Source: Prochlorococcus sp. AG-402-C09
GTDB lineage: Bacteria; Cyanobacteriota; Cyanobacteriia; PCC-6307; Cyanobiaceae
NCBI GenBank assembly: GCA_003279565.1
Contig: QCHN01000007.1
Coordinates: forward strand, 69,855 to 110,950
DNA: 41,096 nucleotides
Direction of reading: 5' to 3'
Position numbers and translations under genes: made by a program. The notes under the pieces were generated by a model. The model was not told the DNA's origin and did not search any database. It saw only the letters and a program-made list of their open reading frames with translations. Below are positions 1-6,088 of this stretch, piece by piece (position 1 is the stretch's first letter; the number at the start of each line of letters is the position of its first letter).

Positions 1-1430
1 AATCTTGCTGCTTTATTAGATAGCCTCATCAATTCTAATTTCTTAGATTGATTGTTAATGATTGATATAGCTGAAGACAAAAGTTTGATATATTCTAAAT
101 TAGATTTATCATTTGCTTGAATAATTGGACTTTCACATAACTTATGAATTAAAATATTATATTGTGCATTTTTAAATTCTATAAAATCGATAGACCGAGT
201 GCCTTTTGATTTCTTCTCTATTATATTTTCTAAAGCATCTATAGCTCTTCGAGCCGTATTCACCCAAGAGAATTTTTTTCTTCTCTTGACAGAGTTAGAG
301 ATAATTAACTTATAAAATTGATTATTTGTTAATGCTTTATATATCAAAGAAGAAATGTCTTTAGAATTATATGGGTCAAAGAGAAATTCCTTACTCCCTA
401 TTAGCTCAGGCAAGCTAGTTGAATTAGATGCAATTACAGGTGCACCAAGATTCATAGCTTCTAAAACTGGCAAACCAAAACCTTCATGCAAAGAAGGAAA
501 AATAAACAAATAGCAATTCCGATATAAAATTGCAAGCTGGATATCAGTTAAATAACCAAGAAAAATAATACATTCTAAAGACAAGCCGAAACTAACAATC
601 CATTCTTGAATTAAAGCTACTTCCTCTTCTGAATAAGGACCGATTAAAACTAATTTATGTTTAGATATCAGATCAAAAGGAAGAAGTGAATAAGCTTCAA
701 TTAAACGATATAAATTTTTTCTAGGGTCAGTTGCACCACAATAAAGTAAAAACTCTCCTAAATAGTTAGTATCAAAAGAGCTAATACTAGAATCATCAGA
801 ATGAGAAGAAAAAGTCTCCTTATTAGAAGCAGAAGAAATATTATAGATAAAATTAGAATTAAAATCTAAATATTTTGATAGCTCAGAAAGTGAAGACTCA
901 GAGATAGCTAATAATCCGTCTAAACAAGACAATTCTTGAATTTTTTGCAAATAAAAGATTTTATACTCAGGATCAGAATTTAAATATTGTTCAGGATTAA
1001 TTAATGGAATTAAGTCATATATAATTGACACAATAGGTGGGAGATCAAAGGATTTACTTAGACTTACGACAGTATTATCTCTAAATCCATCAAAAAAACT
1101 AGTTATCAAAATAACATCAGCCCTAATCAAAGATAATGCATAACTTCTAAGTTGAATAGATAGCCAAAATCTTGAATATTTACCTGTATAAAGCTCATTA
1201 ATATTACCAACTATAGGACAATTAAAATAAACTAGATTAAATTTTTGATCATTAATTTCATCAATAAAATCGCTCCTTATATCCAATAATCCAGAATTAG
1301 CAAACAAAATATATTCATTATCTGGATAATTATGTATAAGAGATTTTGTAATTTCCAAAGAATATCTACCTATTCCTCGTTTACGATTACCGTCTCTTTG
1401 CAAGCCTTGTAAATCAATTAATATTCTCAT
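1..1430 (-). CDS. Family-4 (GT-B) glycosyltransferase, C-terminus beyond window
   Basis: A retaining GT-B glycosyltransferase expected to transfer a sugar from a nucleotide-sugar donor during surface polysaccharide assembly in the cytoplasm. The reading frame stays open from an ATG at 1430 to the window edge, giving 476 residues. The N terminus MRILIDLQGLQ, followed by KRGIGRYS, is typical of glycosyltransferases found beside O-antigen or capsule methyltransferases. A donor-binding stretch FLLYCGATDPRKNL precedes the canonical E-x7-E motif (EGFGLPVLE, Glu316 and Glu324). The start codon overlaps the stop of the upstream methyltransferase gene as ATGA, which suggests translational coupling. 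Donor and acceptor cannot be inferred. Further domains may lie beyond the edge. Confidence 0.88.
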   Translation of the reverse strand, partial: MRILIDLQGLQRDGNRKRGIGRYSLEITKSLIHNYPDNEYILFANSGLLDIRSDFIDEINDQKFNLVYFNCPIVGNINELYTGKYSRFWLSIQLRSYALSLIRADVILITSFFDGFRDNTVVSLSKSFDLPPIVSIIYDLIPLINPEQYLNSDPEYKIFYLQKIQELSCLDGLLAISESSLSELSKYLDFNSNFIYNISSASNKETFSSHSDDSSISSFDTNYLGEFLLYCGATDPRKNLYRLIEAYSLLPFDLISKHKLVLIGPYSEEEVALIQEWIVSFGLSLECIIFLGYLTDIQLAILYRNCYLFIFPSLHEGFGLPVLEAMNLGAPVIASNSTSLPELIGSKEFLFDPYNSKDISSLIYKALTNNQFYKLIISNSVKRRKKFSWVNTARRAIDALENIIEKKSKGTRSIDFIEFKNAQYNILIHKLCESPIIQANDKSNLEYIKLLSSAISIINNQSKKLELMRLSNKAAR

Positions 1431-2662
1431 ATCTTAGAATTTTTTTTCAGATCTTTCAAAATCATCTTGGCATCATTTGAGGAATTATAATATGTATTTA
1501 GATACTTATCATGATTAACTACTAATTCAGAATCTTCTTTTTTCTTTTTGCTTTTTTTAACATATTTAAATAGATAAAATCTAAATCCATTTCTAGCAAC
1601 AATCCTCTCAAAAAACCTTAACAAAAAGAAAAAATATTTAATTGAATATAATCTCTTCAAAATCATTATCATATATTTATTTTGAATGAAATAATATATT
1701 TTAGTAGTAATTATTTTTTTTATTTTAGTTAAAATTATTAACAGCATTTTGTAGCATTTCCTAAAAATTTTAATAAATATTGGAATTAAAGTCATCCGAT
1801 AGGATGTTCTTAAAAACTTTAATTGATGCTCTAGATCATTAATTTGCCCACGCATTTCTGAAATTTGCTTATCATATTCAGCGTATCTATTCCTAGAAAA
1901 ATCATCAAAATCAATTGCTGCTTGCAATGAAGTTATTCCTAACTTCATATCTCTTGCTATAAGGTTATTATTATCAAAAATTTTATTATCTACTAAATCT
2001 GACTTAGAAGCAACTAAGACTAGATCTTGAGCAACTCCATTCAAGAATCTTGTTAAAGTATCCGGAGTTGCATCTTGTAATGGCCCTCCATTAAGAAAAT
2101 AATATTTTAATTTACTAAAACCAGTTCTTTTAGCTATAAAAGCCAATAAATCAGGATGAATAGGATTTATATGCGTTGGATCAATATAAAATGATTTAGT
2201 AGAAACAAGAAAGTTATCTATACTAGGTGTCTCTAAGACAAGTAAGCCTTCAGGCTTAATAATACGTTTACATTTAACGAGCAGTTGTTCAATATCTTGC
2301 TGATTCATATGCTCAATTACATGAAAAGCACTAATTATAGAAAAACTATTTTCAGAAAATCCATCTAATAATGATAATGCATCTCCTTCTTTGACATTAA
2401 GATTTAAACTCCTACAATCATTTACCATATGAGTATTTAATTCTATGCCGAGAGACTTAAATCCCATTTCAGTACATTTCTGAATCCATTCACCTCTTCC
2501 ACATCCTATATCTAAAAGAGAAGGATCCTTATCTATGTTCAAAATATAATCTATTAGACCATCATAACTTGAAAGAATATTCATTATCTGTTCACGACTT
2601 CCACGAAAATTATTTTCGAATTCTTTATAAAAATCTGATTCCATAATAAATGATTTATTCAT
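1427..2662 (-). CDS. SAM-dependent methyltransferase of glycan-cluster type with coiled-coil and basic hydrophobic tail
   Basis: Predicted class I S-adenosylmethionine methyltransferase of 411 residues. Motif I is LLDIGCGRGEW at about residues 49-59. An acidic GDALSLL stretch and AFHVIEHM follow, as in the Methyltransf_11 and _23 families. The FRGSRE motif just before the fold is common in methyltransferases encoded beside O-antigen glycosyltransferases, which methylate sugars or cap chains. After about residue 245 the protein becomes a short predicted coiled coil (EMRGQINDLEHQLKFLRTSYR). It then runs into a roughly 110-residue tail rich in Lys, Ile, Tyr and Phe that could associate with the membrane. 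The gene ends in a 4-base overlap with the downstream glycosyltransferase. The family call is firm; the methylated substrate is unknown. Confidence 0.85.
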   Translation of the reverse strand: MNKSFIMESDFYKEFENNFRGSREQIMNILSSYDGLIDYILNIDKDPSLLDIGCGRGEWIQKCTEMGFKSLGIELNTHMVNDCRSLNLNVKEGDALSLLDGFSENSFSIISAFHVIEHMNQQDIEQLLVKCKRIIKPEGLLVLETPSIDNFLVSTKSFYIDPTHINPIHPDLLAFIAKRTGFSKLKYYFLNGGPLQDATPDTLTRFLNGVAQDLVLVASKSDLVDNKIFDNNNLIARDMKLGITSLQAAIDFDDFSRNRYAEYDKQISEMRGQINDLEHQLKFLRTSYRMTLIPIFIKIFRKCYKMLLIILTKIKKIITTKIYYFIQNKYMIMILKRLYSIKYFFFLLRFFERIVARNGFRFYLFKYVKKSKKKKEDSELVVNHDKYLNTYYNSSNDAKMILKDLKKNSKI

Positions 2663-2821
2663 TTAATAAATATAATTATCATATTACTAATAAACAAAGA
2701 AAATTCCATTATTACTTTGCTAATACTTCAAAAATTAAAATGATTGTACTATTATTGCAATGATAAAAAAAAATCATCTTCGAACTATTATAAAAAAAAT
2801 CAGAGCATCTACATAATTTTA

Positions 2822-3286
2822 ATGAAAGGAATAATACTAATAAATCATGCTCCTACTGCTCCAGGTCTTCGCCTATTAGGAATAGGACCAAAATTCTCTC
2901 TAATCAATGGCTTGTCAAAACTTCGATCTTTTCTAAATGCAAATGCTTTTTGGGCTAAAGATAGAAGTCATCAACAGATCAAAAAAATGCTATTGAATAG
3001 TACTGTAGTTATAAGTTTATGGCATAACAAAAGATTAATAGGATTTGGACGAGCGACGAGTGATCAAGTATTTCGAGCGGTGATATGGGATGTAGTTGTT
3101 GCTTCAGATTGGCAAGGCCGTGGAATGGGAAAATTAATATTAGACTCAATTTTAAAAAATAAAAAAATTAAATCTGTTGAAAAAGTATATTTAATGACCA
3201 CTAATAGTTCAGATTTTTATCAACAATTAGGATTTAAAGTTAACCGAAATCAAACATTACTAATCTTCAATAAAAATCAAAATTAA
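2822..3286 (+). CDS. GNAT-family N-acetyltransferase
   Basis: Predicted acetyl-CoA-dependent N-acetyltransferase of 154 residues if the ATG at 2822 is used. The acetyl-CoA pocket is the classic GNAT motif A: VVVASDWQGRGMGKLILDSI, with the Q/R-x-x-G-x-G/A signature in QGRGMG. Before it come the beta-4 stretch RLIGFGRATSD and VIWDVVVA, and near the end YQQLGFKV is motif B. The N-terminal block HAPTAPGLRLLG seems a lineage-specific extension. The frame is open further upstream to a TTG at 2744. I prefer 2822, because the extra 26 codons are low-complexity (Lys, Tyr, Ser, Asn) and AT-rich. The gene lies on the opposite strand to its neighbours and converges with a glycosyltransferase gene 25 bases away. 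Substrate unknown. Confidence 0.8.
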   Translation: MKGIILINHAPTAPGLRLLGIGPKFSLINGLSKLRSFLNANAFWAKDRSHQQIKKMLLNSTVVISLWHNKRLIGFGRATSDQVFRAVIWDVVVASDWQGRGMGKLILDSILKNKKIKSVEKVYLMTTNSSDFYQQLGFKVNRNQTLLIFNKNQN

Positions 3287-3311
3287 GATTAAATCGAAAA
3301 CCTTATGTTTC

Positions 3312-4805
3312 CTATGTCACTAATTCAACAATTTTAGATTCAAATCTATTTTGAAGAACTTTAACACCGGAATCAAAATTCAAAATACGGTTTTGAATCT
3401 CATCCTCAATAGATAACTCAACATTAGATAAAGCAATTAATTCATTAATCCAATTATCTATATTAGAAAGACCAAGTAGCCTAAAGTTTTTATTTGCTTG
3501 GATAAGATTTTGAATCTCTTTATGAGATGGTAAATCGCTAGCCAATACTCTCAAGCCAAGAGTTGCAGCATCCAACACTGGTATACCAAATCCCTCAACA
3601 CATGATGGAGAGACGAAAGCATGAGCATTCAAAAACAACCATGACTTCTCTATTTCATCTACATAATCTAATAATTTGATACTAGGATCGTCCTTACACA
3701 TTCTCTTTATCCTCTCTCCATAATTATCATCATGTATTTTACCAGCAACACATAAATCAAAACCTTTGCTAGCTATTCTACTACTTTGAAATATATTTAT
3801 CAGAAAATGTAGATTCTTCCTTGGAACAACAGAAGAGTTAAATAAAATAAATTTATTTTTGATATCTTTTATATTATTTAAACTACTAGCTAATTTCAAC
3901 TTATTAATATTCAAGGATGGCATTGGATAAATAATATTCTCATTTTCACTTGAGTATTGCTTATCAAGGAGTAAACAAACTTTATCTCTTGAAGCCTTGG
4001 AAATAAAGCAATTTTTTGTTTTCATCGCATCTTTCAAGCGATTATAAAAAGCGTAAGGGTGATCTGGATGTTTTGAAAAAGAAAGAGGTATAAAATCCAT
4101 AATCAACTGAATAGATTTAAGACAGTTTTTATTGTTTTTGATTACATCGATACTTAAAGGACAAGATGTAATCAACAAATCTATTTTTGATTTTCGCAAA
4201 TCAATCTCTGGAGCTTTTATCAATAATCTTTTACTCCTTAAACTAGAAAAAGTATAAATATCTTTAATAGATATAAACCCAGATACTTTGGAAAGATAAT
4301 CTACTCGTTCCTCTCCATAATAAGGGCTATTTTCAAATTTATCTAAAGTAATTATGCTGCCAGAAAATCGACCTTGATTGAGATAAAATCTAACAACAGC
4401 GAGAAGCAAATTAAAAAGATAATAACATTTTTTTATTAAAGGTAAAATCTGATTTAAGAATTGCATTATGAAATTCAAATCAGGATTAGACTTTTCTTTT
4501 TTCTTTAATAGTCTTTTGCGACTTAATGGATTGCAAAGTTGATCAACAATATCGGCACAGTCAATCTCTCTAATTGACTCTGAACTCATTGAAAGTTTCA
4601 TCCAAGGATTCAAACGCTTCCCATAGAATCCAGTCAGTAAATAAACTTCTGCTCCTAGATCAGAAAAAGACTTTATTAAGCCTTTTGATAAATACGCAAT
4701 TCCACGATGCTCCGACTGCTCTAAATCAATAGCTGTTATTGCTACTCGAACATGAGAGAGAGGCTTTTCTTTAGAATTAATTGAATCAGCAAATTCGAGA
4801 CCCAT
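3312..4805 (-). CDS. Family-4 (GT-B) glycosyltransferase
   Basis: A 497-residue predicted retaining glycosyltransferase. The N-terminal half carries VAITAIDLEQSEHRGIAYLS, a beta-strand plus glycine loop typical of the acceptor domain. The C-terminal donor domain has FILFNSSVVPRKNL and the sugar-nucleotide motif VEGFGIPVLDAATLG. There the usual E-x7-E reads Glu404-x7-Asp412, so the second acidic residue is conserved only as Asp. The middle section (about residues 90-170) is hydrophobic and poorly conserved, perhaps a membrane-associating insert. The gene is followed closely by the convergent GNAT gene. The upstream 184 bases to tRNA-Gly hold nothing I recognise and probably contain its promoter. 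Its role in surface polysaccharide synthesis is inferred from family and neighbours. Confidence 0.85.
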   Translation of the reverse strand: MGLEFADSINSKEKPLSHVRVAITAIDLEQSEHRGIAYLSKGLIKSFSDLGAEVYLLTGFYGKRLNPWMKLSMSSESIREIDCADIVDQLCNPLSRKRLLKKKEKSNPDLNFIMQFLNQILPLIKKCYYLFNLLLAVVRFYLNQGRFSGSIITLDKFENSPYYGEERVDYLSKVSGFISIKDIYTFSSLRSKRLLIKAPEIDLRKSKIDLLITSCPLSIDVIKNNKNCLKSIQLIMDFIPLSFSKHPDHPYAFYNRLKDAMKTKNCFISKASRDKVCLLLDKQYSSENENIIYPMPSLNINKLKLASSLNNIKDIKNKFILFNSSVVPRKNLHFLINIFQSSRIASKGFDLCVAGKIHDDNYGERIKRMCKDDPSIKLLDYVDEIEKSWLFLNAHAFVSPSCVEGFGIPVLDAATLGLRVLASDLPSHKEIQNLIQANKNFRLLGLSNIDNWINELIALSNVELSIEDEIQNRILNFDSGVKVLQNRFESKIVELVT

Positions 4806-4989
4806 AAATATCTTTTAAAATTATTTTATTTACTCTTAAAAGTTTATCATTAATCTACCTAGATTCTAAACATAACAAGTCGAGAGCACTTTCAAAGAAA
4901 AACTTACCTAAAAAAATTATCACTAATTTATATTTAACTATATTTATATGGATTTTATTTTAATAACAACTCATTTAAATATCCAAGAA

Positions 4990-5061
4990 AGCGGATGAAG
5001 AGATTCGAACTCTCGACATTCTCCTTGGCAAGGAGATGCTCTACCACTGAGCTACATCCGC
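4990..5061 (-). tRNA. tRNA-Gly (GCC anticodon)
   Basis: The reverse complement folds into a complete cloverleaf of 72 bases. The acceptor stem is GCGGATG with CATCCGC and discriminator U. The D-arm is GTAGCTCAGTGGTAGAGC. The anticodon arm is TCTCC-TTGCCAA-GGAGA, with anticodon GCC decoding GGC and GGU. The T-arm is GAGAGTTCGAATCTC. CCA is not encoded. The gene sits between a glycan block on its 3' side and ribH on its 5' side, so its 3' end faces the accessory-looking region. Confidence 0.97.
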
Positions 5062-5140
5062 ATATAAGCCATAAACATGTTAGCAATTAATATGCCGTAG
5101 TTTAAGGATGACAATAAATTGCTCTTTTCAATTAACAAAA

Positions 5141-5617
5141 TCAACTGATTGCTTTCATCAACGAGCCCATCTCAAGGGCCTGTAAAGCATAAGTCCATCC
5201 TAAATTATTCTTAATTCCAGCTCTCTCTAGAGCCTGCTGCATAGTATCTGTTGTCAAAACTCCGAATACAATTGGGATTCCTGTTTCTCTAGAAACAGCA
5301 GCAATTCCTTTACTAGCCTCTGAAACAACAACATCAAAATGCGGAGTATCTCCCCGAATAACTGCTCCTAAGGTAATAACAACATCATAGTTACCAGTTC
5401 GCGCAAGCTTTTGAGAAATAATAGGCAACTCAAAAGAGCCTGGAACCCATGCAATATCTAATTGCTTACTTGACTCTGATTTGTCAATGCCATGCCTAGA
5501 TAAACAATCAAGACAACCGCTTAAAAGTTTATTAGTAATTAAATCATTAAAACGTGCAATAACTATTGCAACTCTCAAAGATGATGATTTTTCGAAGGTA
5601 CCCTCTAAAGTTGCCAT
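5141..5617 (-). CDS. ribH: 6,7-dimethyl-8-ribityllumazine synthase
   Basis: Cytosolic riboflavin-pathway enzyme that condenses 5-amino-6-ribitylamino-uracil with 3,4-dihydroxy-2-butanone 4-phosphate to give lumazine; it usually assembles into pentamers or icosahedral shells. The 158-residue length is normal. Family landmarks are [10 protein letters not shown] (substrate loop, residues 16-25), [10 protein letters not shown] (57-66) and [22 protein letters not shown], where His93 is the expected catalytic histidine and the GDTPH loop binds phosphate. The start ATG at 5617 gives the usual short N-terminal tail. No flavin riboswitch-like structure is seen in the 100 bases upstream. It lies downstream of, and on the same strand as, the psbZ-like gene. 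Confidence 0.96.
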   Translation of the reverse strand: MATLEGTFEKSSSLRVAIVIARFNDLITNKLLSGCLDCLSRHGIDKSESSKQLDIAWVPGSFELPIISQKLARTGNYDVVITLGAVIRGDTPHFDVVVSEASKGIAAVSRETGIPIVFGVLTTDTMQQALERAGIKNNLGWTYALQALEMGSLMKAIS

Positions 5618-5720
5618 TTTTTAAGGCCTTATATACTTACTAACAGTAACCTCTTGAGAGTAAATTTAAAACATTTCAACAAAATAACTCAATTTATTCA
5701 ATTTTTATTTCATACACTCT

Positions 5721-5936
5721 CTAAACACTCATCTGATGTGTGATGTATTCACCTACCAATGCTTGGAGAAGTACCAAATGGAACCAGACACCAGCAAGTA
5801 TTTCTATCTTTTTAATATTTGGATTTCTATTATCCGCTGGATTCGTTTGGGTCATATAAAAAACAGGTACTCCAATTACCAAAAGCAATGAAGAGAATAA
5901 AAGTGCGTTCGCGACGATGGAATTAATAGCCAGCAT
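5721..5936 (-). CDS. psbZ: Photosystem II PsbZ (Ycf9)-like two-helix protein
   Basis: A 71-residue protein with two predicted membrane helices. The first is about residues 5-27, including SSLLLVIGVPVFYMT, which matches the PsbZ pattern of a hydrophobic helix ending in GVPV. The second is about residues 45-62 (ILAGVWFHLVLLQALVG). A short polar, Asn-rich loop joins them. PsbZ is a core photosystem II subunit of about 62 residues that helps stabilise PSII-antenna contacts in the thylakoid, so this copy is slightly long with an extra C-terminal tail. The frame is open upstream to 6110, but that would overlap mutS and add about 58 implausible residues, so I place the start at the ATG at 5936. The call rests on size, topology and the GVPV motif; another small membrane protein is possible. 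Confidence 0.66.
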   Translation of the reverse strand: MLAINSIVANALLFSSLLLVIGVPVFYMTQTNPADNRNPNIKKIEILAGVWFHLVLLQALVGEYITHQMSV

Positions 5937-6088
5937 GAGAGAGAAATCTGCAGAAAATAGCTCAATATCCAATAATTCTCCCATGTAAGTGTGATTTGAT
6001 GTGCCACCTCTTAATATTTGTAGCGAGGCTTCACATGCAAAAAAAAATAATTCTTCTAATATGCGTTGATTAAAGATTCGGTAATCAA

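Larger units (their letters stand above)
1..4805. other. Surface-glycan gene block (accessory-looking)
   Basis: Three of the four genes here are of glycan-assembly type: two family-4 glycosyltransferases and a methyltransferase of the polysaccharide-cluster class, all on the minus strand. A GNAT gene is inserted on the plus strand. By eye the block is more AT-rich than the housekeeping genes to its right, with long A/T runs and many AAA and AAT codons. It stops on the 3' side of tRNA-Gly(GCC). Such blocks in Prochlorococcus typically encode variable cell-surface polysaccharide. That this one is strain-variable is inference, because no integrase or attachment duplication is visible and the left boundary lies outside the window. 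Confidence 0.55.

Noticed and set aside
1-4990. Integrase, transposase or direct repeat of the tRNA-Gly end in the glycan block
   Set aside because: None was seen by eye in the portion inside the window; the opposite boundary is not visible.
5618-5720. Possible flavin (FMN) riboswitch ahead of ribH
   Set aside because: The 100 bases upstream lack the conserved FMN aptamer blocks and are simple AT-rich sequence.
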